From the NCBI GenBank assembly GCA_028288775.1, contig JAQGHP010000663.1:1-13966 (forward strand): a DNA stretch of 13,966 nucleotides, written 5' to 3'. Within the stretch, counting starts at the first letter, position 1, and each line of letters opens with the position of its first letter. This document shows, one piece after another, positions 6,860 through 13,361 of the stretch. Source of the DNA: Phycisphaerales bacterium. Lineage in GTDB: Bacteria > Planctomycetota > Phycisphaerae > Tepidisphaerales > Tepidisphaeraceae. The position numbers and the translations under genes were made by a program. Below the pieces are notes generated by a model. It made no database searches and had not been told where the DNA came from. It saw nothing but the letters and a program-made list of their open reading frames with translations.

Positions 6860-8335
6860 TTATTCCTGAGGAACTATTAGATCGGCGCGCTCAATGCGAT
6901 TGGCCGATGCCTTTTCAACCGCCAGCCAAACTCGGCTCGCTTTCGATTTGGGATAACAAGCCGGCAAATAAGCTCCCTCTCTGCTGAAGAATCGGTCGGC
7001 CGCGCTTTCATCAACCATCTGGAGCCCGTCGCCAACCGCGCCGCCGTTTTCGAAATGGAGAATGCCCGCCTCATCGGAAGTGCCTTCCGCGGCATACACG
7101 ATCGCTGGTGCCTTGAATTGGCCGGACAATGAACGGGCTGCTTCCGTAGCCTGGTTGATCGTTGCCTCGTCAGCGTAAAACAGCGACAGAAAGACAACGG
7201 TCCACGGACTTGAAGCGATCGAAACAATCGCGATCGCCCGCGCGATTTCGTCCATTTCTTCCGCGGCTACCTTGATCGCCACGTTCGTCTTCACGTTGGC
7301 CGATTTCAATAGCCGGGCCAATGCCTCCGTTGTCTGCGCAATCGGCGCTTTGATGGCGAACAACGCCCAATCCGATTCTCCATCGGAGATGAATTTCAGG
7401 AAGTCGGCGACGCCGGTGGAGCCCGCGGCGCTGGGCTTGGCAGCTTTGGACTTAGCCGCCTTGGTCTTCTTCGCCGGCTCGGTCGCGACGGACTCGGCTT
7501 TCTGCGTTTGAACGGCTCGGTTCAGTAACTCGATCACGCGCGGGTTCTTCAATCGCGCCGCGGCCGACATCGGAGTCTCGCCGTCCTTGTTGGCCACGTC
7601 CGTGCGAGCGCCGGCATTCAGCAGAAGCTCGGCTATAGGTAGCCGAATCTCATCGGGCATCTCACCCCCGAGCACCAACCTTCCAAGTGCGGTCAAGGTC
7701 CGCGCGCCCGGAGCATTGGGATCGGCGCCGGCCGCGATGAGCTCCCGGAAGATCTCGACGACTTCATCCTTCCGCGCCCAGATTTCCGCGACCTCCAGCA
7801 CAAGCTTGCCGTTTCGGTTGACCATCGACGTCGTGTTGTTGATCGTGGCGGCGGCGACGTACAGCGGCGGCTCGTACCCCTTTCGCTTCACTTTCAAGTT
7901 CGCTTGTCCGCCGCGTTCCAGCACCAGCCGAACGGCTGCCAGGCTCATCGGCTTGAGCGCGCACAGCAGCGGGGTCGACGCATAATTGCCCAGCGCATTA
8001 GGATCGGACCCGGCGTCGAACAGCAGCTTCGCAACCTCAAGGTGATTGTTTCGCAGCGCGTGGTGGAGCGCCTGCCACCCGCCGCCGCCATCGGCATTGT
8101 GCTGCTCGCTGGCGGCGGATACGTCCGCGCCGGCTGCGATCAAAAGGCGTGCGACCTCCAAGTGCCCGTTCGCGGCCGCGCACATCAACGGCGTGGTGTT
8201 CCATTCATAGCCGAGGGGATAGGTTTCCGCGTTTCGCACATTGACGTTCACACCGTCCGAAAGGAGCTGCCGAGTCTTGTCGGCGTCGCCTTCGACCGCG
8301 GCGTGAATGAGCGTCTTTTCATTGTCGGTCAGCAT
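6860..8335 (-). CDS. Ankyrin-repeat protein with unassigned C-terminal domain, 491 aa
   Basis: The N-terminal half (about residues 7-275) holds roughly seven ankyrin repeats, for example TPLMCAAANGHLEVARLLIAAGADV (48-72) and ALHHALRNNHLEVAKLLFDAGSDPN (89-113). These are protein-binding scaffolds. An Ala/Lys-rich linker follows (about 278-305, with KKTKAAKSKAAK). The C-terminal domain (about 309-491) starts DFLKFISDGESDWALFAIKAP and includes SSPWTVVFLSLFYADE and SREGAYLPACYP...WLAVEKA; I cannot assign it. No signal peptide is seen, so it is probably cytoplasmic. I chose ATG 8335 because the ankyrin fold begins right after it, and a longer reading to 8491 would overlap the upstream gene by about 145 bases. 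Its start lies 11 bases after the stop of the membrane-protein gene, implying co-transcription. Ribosome site is weak. Confidence 0.88.
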   Translation of the reverse strand: MLTDNEKTLIHAAVEGDADKTRQLLSDGVNVNVRNAETYPLGYEWNTTPLMCAAANGHLEVARLLIAAGADVSAASEQHNADGGGGWQALHHALRNNHLEVAKLLFDAGSDPNALGNYASTPLLCALKPMSLAAVRLVLERGGQANLKVKRKGYEPPLYVAAATINNTTSMVNRNGKLVLEVAEIWARKDEVVEIFRELIAAGADPNAPGARTLTALGRLVLGGEMPDEIRLPIAELLLNAGARTDVANKDGETPMSAAARLKNPRVIELLNRAVQTQKAESVATEPAKKTKAAKSKAAKPSAAGSTGVADFLKFISDGESDWALFAIKAPIAQTTEALARLLKSANVKTNVAIKVAAEEMDEIARAIAIVSIASSPWTVVFLSLFYADEATINQATEAARSLSGQFKAPAIVYAAEGTSDEAGILHFENGGAVGDGLQMVDESAADRFFSREGAYLPACYPKSKASRVWLAVEKASANRIERADLIVPQE

Positions 8336-8346
8336 CGTTATCCGCG

Positions 8347-8790
8347 CTAGGGATTCGGCTGCGGCGGCCTCGGAAACGCGAGCACTTGCAAGCCCACTGC
8401 GATCGCCACGACGAACATGGTCGGCTTGAGCGAGCCGTTTACAACGGCAGCCGTCAGGCCCAGAAACGCCACGCTTTCGCATGCGGCCCAAACAACGATA
8501 TTGCCGGTAGCGAAAAGCACCGGGTTGGTCTCACTCTCGTTGCGGGCGCGCCGGAAGAGGGAGGCACGAACGAGAAATGCGATCGGCACAACCGTAACCA
8601 GCATTCCCAGATCAACCCATTGCAGCGCCGGTACCGGGGGATTGGTCTGTGTACGCTGTGGCAGAATGACCAGGACCAGCATCGCCAAAAACATTGCCTG
8701 CCCCATCAGCAGTGCAGACCAAATAATCCAAAGCCGCAGCATTGGTCCTGCAAGCGGTTGCCTGGGCGGCGGTCGAAACGGGTCATTCAT
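8347..8790 (-). CDS. Four-helix membrane protein, 147 aa, unknown function
   Basis: Four hydrophobic segments are visible at about residues 18-42, 58-78, 91-117 and 122-139, joined by short loops. The N-terminus is proline-rich (MNDPFRPPPRQP) and probably cytoplasmic by the positive-inside rule, as is the RASLFRRARN loop. I do not recognise a family. The ATG at 8790 has AAGG immediately upstream and GGGGC further out, a poor ribosome site. It lies 45 bases after the trpG stop and 11 bases before the ankyrin start, so it is likely the middle gene of a three-gene operon. Confidence 0.8.
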   Translation of the reverse strand: MNDPFRPPPRQPLAGPMLRLWIIWSALLMGQAMFLAMLVLVILPQRTQTNPPVPALQWVDLGMLVTVVPIAFLVRASLFRRARNESETNPVLFATGNIVVWAACESVAFLGLTAAVVNGSLKPTMFVVAIAVGLQVLAFPRPPQPNP

Positions 8791-8804
8791 CCTTGCCCCG
8801 CAGG

Positions 8805-8820
8805 GCCGCCTGACGGCGGC
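8805..8820 (-). other. GC-rich hairpin between trpG and the membrane-protein gene
   Basis: GCCGCC, loop GTCA (minus strand), GGCGGC forms a perfect 6-bp stem in the 45-base spacer, with no T-run. It could reduce read-through or protect the upstream message; it ends 14 bases before the next start codon. Confidence 0.4.
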
Positions 8821-8835
8821 TCAAAATGCCTCCGG

Positions 8836-9405
8836 TCACTTCTTCAGGAAATTCGCCAGCAGCTTTTCGCCCTGTTCGGTGAGGAAGCTTTCGGGGTGAT
8901 ACTGCACACCTTCCAGCGGCCAGCTCTTGTGGCGGATGCCCATGATCTCGTCGTGGTCCGTCCAGGCGCTGATCTCGTATTCGGGCGGCAGCGTGCCGTT
9001 GCGGATGATCAGGCTGTGGTAGCGCGTCGCAGTGAAGGGGTTGGGCATCCCGGCGTAGAGTGTGCGGCCGTCGTGGTGGATTTGGTCGGTCTTGCCGTGC
9101 ATGAGACGCTCGGCGCGGACGACATCCGCCCCGGCAGTGAAGCCGATGCACTGATGACCCAGGCAGACGCCCAGCACCGGAAGCCTTGGCCCGAAATGGC
9201 GGATCACGTCGTTGCTGATCCCGCCCTCACGCGGCGTACAGGGGCCGGGCGAAATCACGATGTGCGTCGGCTTTAGTTCCTCAATCTGCTCGATCGTCAC
9301 CTTGTCATTGCGGAACACCTTCATGACCCGCGAAGGATCCACCTCGCCCAGCTTTTGCACCAGGTTGTAGGTAAACGAGTCATAGTTATCGATAAGCACC
9401 AGCAT
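8836..9405 (-). CDS. trpG: Anthranilate/aminodeoxychorismate synthase glutaminase subunit (TrpG/PabA), 189 aa
   Basis: This class I glutamine amidotransferase releases ammonia from glutamine and passes it to TrpE (anthranilate, tryptophan pathway) or PabB (aminodeoxychorismate, folate pathway). The start MLVLIDNYDSFTYNL, the oxyanion segment ISPGPCTP (51-58), the nucleophile in GVCLGHQ (Cys81) and QYHPES (His170, Glu172) are all present, and the length matches the usual 185-200 residues. No trpE, pabB or other trp gene is in the window, so which partner it serves, or both, is open; folE about 8 kb away is also a folate gene. The ATG at 9405 is fixed by the conserved start. It heads a probable operon with the membrane and ankyrin genes. 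Confidence 0.95.
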   Translation of the reverse strand: MLVLIDNYDSFTYNLVQKLGEVDPSRVMKVFRNDKVTIEQIEELKPTHIVISPGPCTPREGGISNDVIRHFGPRLPVLGVCLGHQCIGFTAGADVVRAERLMHGKTDQIHHDGRTLYAGMPNPFTATRYHSLIIRNGTLPPEYEISAWTDHDEIMGIRHKSWPLEGVQYHPESFLTEQGEKLLANFLKK

Positions 9406-9451
9406 GATGGGTAAAGCTTAGGGACATGGCGGGAAAAGTAAAACGAGGGCG

Positions 9452-9522
9452 TGAGACGTGGTCCTCAAACGTGGCCCTGAAACGTAAAGACGTGAAACGT
9501 GAGACGATTTCGGCAAGCGGAG
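9452..9522 (+). repeat. Upstream copy of the ACGTGAAACGTGA repeat (with 19-base insert)
   Basis: It begins TGAGACGT, then has 19 extra bases (9460-9478), then GAAACGTAAAGACGTGAAAC and ends near TTCGGCAAGCGGAG. Apart from the insert it matches the copy at 10847-10898, with about six mismatches in the last 37 bases. Both copies face the same way and bracket the beta-propeller gene. It lies in the divergent spacer between trpG and that gene. Confidence 0.75.
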
Positions 9523-9569
9523 TGCCTTCCCAACGCCCGGCGGACGCCGCGGTAAGAACGAGCGGGGCT

Positions 9570-10835
9570 ATGATTCCGCTTTGGGTGCCGCGAGAAAGGT
9601 CTGGCTTGAAAACGCTCTTTTGCTTTCTGGGGATGCTGTTGTCCTGTGGCGCCTTCGCATCGGCGGGGGAGGATTGGCCGCAGTTCCGCGGGTCTTCGCA
9701 GGAAGGGAAGTCGGACGCGTCCGATCTGCCGGTCGCCTGGTCCGAAGCGCAGAACGTGAAATGGAAGACCGCGGTTGCGGGAGAAGGGTGGTCTTCGCCG
9801 GTCATCCTCGGCAGCCAAATCTGGTTGACCACTTCCACCGAGGAAGGCAAATCGCTCCGCGCGGTGTGCGTGGATCGTGAGTCGGGGAAGATCGTTCACG
9901 ACGTCGAATGCTTCCGCGTTTCGGAATTGCAACCGAAGAATTCGTTCAATTCCTACGCCTCGCCCACGCCGGTGATCGAGCCCGGCCGCGTGTACGTTTC
10001 GTATGGCACGTACGGCAATGCCTGCATCGACACCACAACCGGCGCGATCCTCTGGAAGAACGATGAGCTGAAGATCGATCACCGGGAAGGCCCCGGCTCA
10101 AGCCCCGTCCTCTACAAGAATCTCTACCTCCTCCACTGCGACGGCTGCGATACGCAGTACCTCGTCGCCCTCGACAAGCAGACCGGAAAGATCCTTTGGA
10201 AGACGCAGCGCAGCTACGATTTTTCGAACGTCCGATCGGATATGCGCAAGGCATTCAGCATGCCGCTGGCCGCGACCGTCAACGGCCATGACCAACTCCT
10301 GAGCGTCGGCTCGCACCGCGCCTACGGCTACAACCCGGAAAACGGGTCGGAGCTCTGGCACATCGATCTGCCGGGCTTCTCCAACGTCCCCCGGCCGGTG
10401 CTCGTGGACGGCGTCGCATACATTTCCACCGGCTACATGAACCCCGAGCTGTGGGCGATCAAGATCGACGGCCCGTCGCCGGAGGTGATTTGGAAGGCGA
10501 AGCAGGGCACGCCGCTCAAGCCCTCGGTGCTGGTGATGGATGGCCTGTTGTACATGGTCGCCGACAACGGCATCGCGCGTTGCCTGGACGCCAAAACGGG
10601 CGCACAGTTTTGGCAGAGTCGCATCCTTAGCAGTTGCAGTGCATCGCCCATCCTCGCCAACGGTCTGCTCTACTTCTTCGATGAGCGGGGCAAGGCCGCG
10701 GTGCTCAAGCCGGGAAAGACCTTGCAGGTCGTCGCCGAGAACCAGCTCGACGGCCGCGTGCTTGCGTCCCCTGCGGTGGTCGGGAAAGCGCTGTACGTGC
10801 GGACGGACAAGGCGCTCTATCGGATAGAGAAATGA
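9570..10835 (+). CDS. Secreted PQQ-like beta-propeller protein, about 421 aa
   Basis: This is an exported WD/quinoprotein-like beta-propeller. The signal peptide region (LKTLFCFLGMLLSCGAFASA) is followed by EDWPQFRGSSQ at about residues 34-44, a hallmark of these proteins in Planctomycetota. Propeller blades follow with repeated motifs: LRAVCVDRESGKIVHD, CIDTTTGAILWKND, LVALDKQTGKILWKT, GYNPENGSELWHID and CLDAKTGAQFW. These A-x-D-x-x-TG-x-x-LW units match PQQ-binding-like (BamB/PQQ dehydrogenase) blades. No dehydrogenase catalytic motif is evident, so a structural or binding role is as likely as redox activity. Start options are ATG 9570 (used), or TTG 9606 with a GAGAAAGG six bases upstream, which would give a cleaner signal peptide. 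Reading further upstream to 9426 translates repeat DNA and is unlikely. Confidence 0.9.
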   Translation: MIPLWVPRERSGLKTLFCFLGMLLSCGAFASAGEDWPQFRGSSQEGKSDASDLPVAWSEAQNVKWKTAVAGEGWSSPVILGSQIWLTTSTEEGKSLRAVCVDRESGKIVHDVECFRVSELQPKNSFNSYASPTPVIEPGRVYVSYGTYGNACIDTTTGAILWKNDELKIDHREGPGSSPVLYKNLYLLHCDGCDTQYLVALDKQTGKILWKTQRSYDFSNVRSDMRKAFSMPLAATVNGHDQLLSVGSHRAYGYNPENGSELWHIDLPGFSNVPRPVLVDGVAYISTGYMNPELWAIKIDGPSPEVIWKAKQGTPLKPSVLVMDGLLYMVADNGIARCLDAKTGAQFWQSRILSSCSASPILANGLLYFFDERGKAAVLKPGKTLQVVAENQLDGRVLASPAVVGKALYVRTDKALYRIEK

Positions 10836-10846
10836 GAGGGGAGGCA

Positions 10847-10927
10847 TGAGACGTGAAACGTGAAGACGTGAAACGTGAGAAGACTTCGGCAAACTGAGTC
10901 TTCACACGTTTCACGTCTTCACGTTTC
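10847..10927. repeat. ACGTGAAACGTGA-word element ending in a 31-bp inverted repeat
   Basis: Tandem words (TGAGACGTGAAACGTGAAG, then ACGTGAAACGTGAGA) run from 10847. The arm 10855-10885 pairs with 10897-10927 across an 11-base loop, with one mismatch in 31 positions. The hairpin begins 20 bases after the beta-propeller stop, so it probably also ends or protects that transcript. The half 10862-10898 is repeated upstream at 9486-9522. No coding frame or transposase is associated. Confidence 0.85.
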
Positions 10928-11001
10928 GCTTCCCATCTTTCAAATCCGCGCGTCAGTCGCACGGTGTCGCGGCATCGCTAAGATTGCCGATAACGGCTGC
11001 A

Positions 11002-12432
11002 ATGGCGATGGATTCCTCCTACGACGCGGCGGTGATCGGCTCGGGGCCCAACGGCCTGGGCGCGGCGATCGCGCTCGCGCGGGCGGGGCGGAAGGTGCTG
11101 GTCCGCGAGAAGGCGAAGACCGTCGGTGGATCATGCCGGTCGGCGGAGATTACGCTGCCGGTGTTCACGCACGATATTTGCTCGACCGTGCAGGCGCTCG
11201 CGCAGATTTCTCCATTCCTCAAATCTTTGCCACTATCGGAACACGGCCTCGAGCTGGTTTCTCCGCCCGCGGCGTACGCTCACCCGCTGGACGACGGAAC
11301 GGCCGCGGTCGCATATCCCTCTCTTTCCGATACAGCCCGCACGCTCGGCCCCGATGGTCCCGCTTGGGAAAAGCGAATGGGCCCACTGTTGGATGCGTGG
11401 GAAAGGCTCGTGCCCGATTTGCTCGCGCCGCTGCGGGTTCCTAAGCACCCGCTGCTCATGGCGGGTTTTGGCCTGCGGGGCCTTCGCTCGGCGCGGGGAT
11501 TGGCGGAGAGTTGGTTCGCGGGGCCGCACGCGCGGGCGCTGTTCGCGGGGGTTTCGGCGCATTCGATTTTGCCGCTGGAATGGTCGGCCACCGCGGCCAT
11601 GGGATTGGTGCTGGCCGTATCGGCCCACGCCGTCGGCTGGCCCTTCGCCCGCGGCGGATCGCAAAAACTCTCGGACGCCCTCGCCTCCTACTTTCGATCA
11701 CTCGGCGGGACGATCGAGACCGGAGCGCCCGTCGAAAACATCGACGAGCTTTCGGGCGCGAAAGCGATTCTCTGCGATCTGACGCCCCGACAGTTCATCC
11801 GCATCGCCGGCCACCGTTTGCCCGCCGGGTATCGCAAGCGTCTGGAAATGTTCCGCTACGGCCCGGGCGCGTGGAAAGTGGACTGGGCGCTGAGCGATCC
11901 GATCCCCTGGAAGGCGGCCGCGTGCGCCAAGGCTGGGACAGTTCACCTCGGCGGCACGTTCGACGAAATTGCCGACGCCGAGCGGGCGCCTTGGGAAGGG
12001 CGCAGCGCGGAAAGGCCGTACGTCCTGCTGACGCAGCCCACGCTCTTCGACCCCAGCCGCGCCCCGGCGGGAAAGCACGTCGCGTGGGCCTACTGCCACG
12101 TGCCGCACGGATCGACGTTCGACATGACGGACCGGATCGAAGCGCAAGTCGAGCGATTCGCCCCGGGTTTCCGTGATCGGATCATCGGCCGAAGTGTGAT
12201 GTCCCCGGCCGCCCTGGAGCACTACAACCCCAACCTCATTGGCGGAGACATCACCGGCGGGGCGAATCTACTCTCCCAACTCTTCACGCGCCCCGTGGCC
12301 CGAATCAATCCGTATTCGACGCCGGTCGCCGGGCTATACCTCTGCTCGGCTTCGACGCCGCCGGGCGGGGGGGTACACGGGATGTGCGGCTACTGGGCGG
12401 CGCAATCCGCGCTGAAGCGCGAACTTCGATGA
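11002..12432 (+). CDS. FAD-dependent oxidoreductase, phytoene-desaturase/amine-oxidase type, 476 aa
   Basis: This is a flavoprotein of the CrtI/PYROXD2-like group. The N-terminal Rossmann motif is VIGSGPNGLGAAIALARAG (Gly13, Gly15, Gly18), followed by KVLVREKAKTVGG with the ribose-binding acidic residue. The C-terminal FAD segment is GLYLCSASTPPGGGVHGMCG (about 440-460), characteristic of the group. Length is near the usual 480-520. The central substrate region (SAHSILPLEWSATAAMG, then GWPFARGGSQKLSDALASYF) resembles uncharacterised members rather than proven carotenoid desaturases, and no other carotenoid gene is nearby. So the substrate is unknown. The start could be ATG 11002 or 11008; TTG 10984 is less likely. 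No clear ribosome site. Confidence 0.92.
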   Translation: MAMDSSYDAAVIGSGPNGLGAAIALARAGRKVLVREKAKTVGGSCRSAEITLPVFTHDICSTVQALAQISPFLKSLPLSEHGLELVSPPAAYAHPLDDGTAAVAYPSLSDTARTLGPDGPAWEKRMGPLLDAWERLVPDLLAPLRVPKHPLLMAGFGLRGLRSARGLAESWFAGPHARALFAGVSAHSILPLEWSATAAMGLVLAVSAHAVGWPFARGGSQKLSDALASYFRSLGGTIETGAPVENIDELSGAKAILCDLTPRQFIRIAGHRLPAGYRKRLEMFRYGPGAWKVDWALSDPIPWKAAACAKAGTVHLGGTFDEIADAERAPWEGRSAERPYVLLTQPTLFDPSRAPAGKHVAWAYCHVPHGSTFDMTDRIEAQVERFAPGFRDRIIGRSVMSPAALEHYNPNLIGGDITGGANLLSQLFTRPVARINPYSTPVAGLYLCSASTPPGGGVHGMCGYWAAQSALKRELR

Positions 12433-12438
12433 AAGGAA

Positions 12439-12455
12439 GCCTTCGCCCGGAAGGC
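12439..12455 (+). other. Small hairpin just after the FAD gene
   Basis: GCCTTC, loop GCCCG, GAAGGC forms a perfect 6-bp stem 7 bases past the stop. There is no T-run, so it is at best a weak terminator or 3'-end stabiliser beside the larger hairpin at 12477-12554. Confidence 0.4.
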
Positions 12456-12476
12456 ATAAAACGGCTCCTCCGGCCA

Positions 12477-12554
12477 CATCCTACTCTTACTCCTACTCTT
12501 ACTCTTCTTCGTCCCCGGCAGAAATGCGGGAGGATTAAGAGTAAGAGTAGGATG
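12477..12554. repeat. CTACTCTTACTC-word inverted repeat
   Basis: The 16-base arm CATCCTACTCTTACTC (12477-12492) is matched exactly by its reverse complement at 12539-12554. A second tandem word (TCCTACTCTTACTCTT, 12491-12506) can pair instead with 12537-12552, so two alternative hairpins compete for the same right arm. The loop region contains no frame of note. It lies between the FAD gene and cmk. Confidence 0.85.
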
Positions 12555-12649
12555 CGATCGGAGAGGCCCCCTAACGAGCCCTGTATACCTCAAGCCCTGT
12601 TACACGCCCCTCCCATCCACTATCATCTCGCCCCGTCGCGGCAGGCGAG

Positions 12650-12684
12650 GGACCACTGACAATGGACCACTGACAACTGACAAT
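12650..12684 (+). repeat. Tandem GGACCACTGACAA words upstream of cmk
   Basis: The units are GGACCACTGACAAT (12650-12663), GGACCACTGACAA (12664-12676) and a half unit CTGACAAT (12677-12684). The array ends 8 bases before the cmk start codon, where a ribosome site would be expected, and no good Shine-Dalgarno is seen there. It is therefore likely part of the cmk leader. Unlike the other repeats in the window it has no inverted arm. Confidence 0.75.
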
Positions 12685-12692
12685 CTTAGAAA

Positions 12693-13361
12693 ATGATAAT
12701 CACGATCGACGGGCCTGCGGGGACGGGGAAATCGAGCGCGGCTCTGGCTGTGGCCGAGCGGTTGGGTTTCGACTTCCTCGACACCGGCGCGATGTACCGC
12801 GCGGTGGCGCTCGACGCCCTGCGGCGGGGGACCAATCTTGAAGACGCCCGCGCCTTGGCGTTCGTCGCACGGCATTGCCGCATCACCTTCGACTGGGAAA
12901 AGCACCCGCCGGGCGTGCTGCTTAATGGCGAGCCGGTGGGGCACCTGCTCCGTAGCGGCGAGACCACCCGAGCGGCCTCCTACATCGCGGTCGTGCCGGC
13001 CATCCGCGAGATGCTCGTCGCCGAACAACAGCGCCTGGGCCGCGAACGCGGGGACATCGTCACTGAGGGGCGAGATCAGGGCACGGTTGTTTTCCCCGAT
13101 GCACCGTTCAAATTCTATCTCGACGCCACGCCCGCCGAGCGCGCCCGTCGGCGGGTGGCTCAGTTGCGGGCCCGCGGGGAGATCGTCGATTACAACGAGG
13201 TGCTCAGCCAGATTGTTACCCGCGACCACCGCGACGCGACGCGCGCCGTCGGCCCGCTGGCTGTCCCGCCGGGAGCGCGGGTGATCGACACGACGAGCCT
13301 GTCGCAGGACGAGGTTGTCGATCAGATCGTGGGGATCGTGAAGGGAAGCCCGGCGAAATGA
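12693..13361 (+). CDS. cmk: Cytidylate kinase (CMP/dCMP kinase), 222 aa
   Basis: It phosphorylates CMP and dCMP with ATP, recycling pyrimidine nucleotides in the cytoplasm. It opens with the P-loop MIITIDGPAGTGKSS (G7 to S15), then FLDTGAMYRAVAL (28-40), the family signature EGRDQGTVVFPDAP (about 124-137), and an arginine-rich lid (AERARRRVAQLR). The length matches the usual 220-230 residues. The ATG at 12693 is fixed by the P-loop at residue 7; only a weak ribosome site precedes it. Its TGA overlaps the next ATG (ATGA at 13358-13361), so plsC translation is coupled to it. A cmk-plsC pairing is also known in other bacteria. Confidence 0.97.
   Translation: MIITIDGPAGTGKSSAALAVAERLGFDFLDTGAMYRAVALDALRRGTNLEDARALAFVARHCRITFDWEKHPPGVLLNGEPVGHLLRSGETTRAASYIAVVPAIREMLVAEQQRLGRERGDIVTEGRDQGTVVFPDAPFKFYLDATPAERARRRVAQLRARGEIVDYNEVLSQIVTRDHRDATRAVGPLAVPPGARVIDTTSLSQDEVVDQIVGIVKGSPAK

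Noticed and set aside
8336..8491. N-terminal extension of the ankyrin protein
   Set aside because: It would overlap the upstream membrane-protein gene by about 145 bases and its sequence is not repeat- or signal-like.
9426..9569. Upstream start of the beta-propeller protein
   Set aside because: It would translate the ACGTGAAACGTGA repeat and place the signal peptide more than 50 residues inside the protein.
10984..12432. Assignment of the FAD protein as a true phytoene desaturase
   Set aside because: Only the shared flavin-binding ends support it; the central region is not diagnostic and there is no carotenoid cluster nearby.
12477..12684. CRISPR array
   Set aside because: Units are contiguous or inverted, 8-16 bases, without unique spacers of constant length, and no cas genes are nearby.
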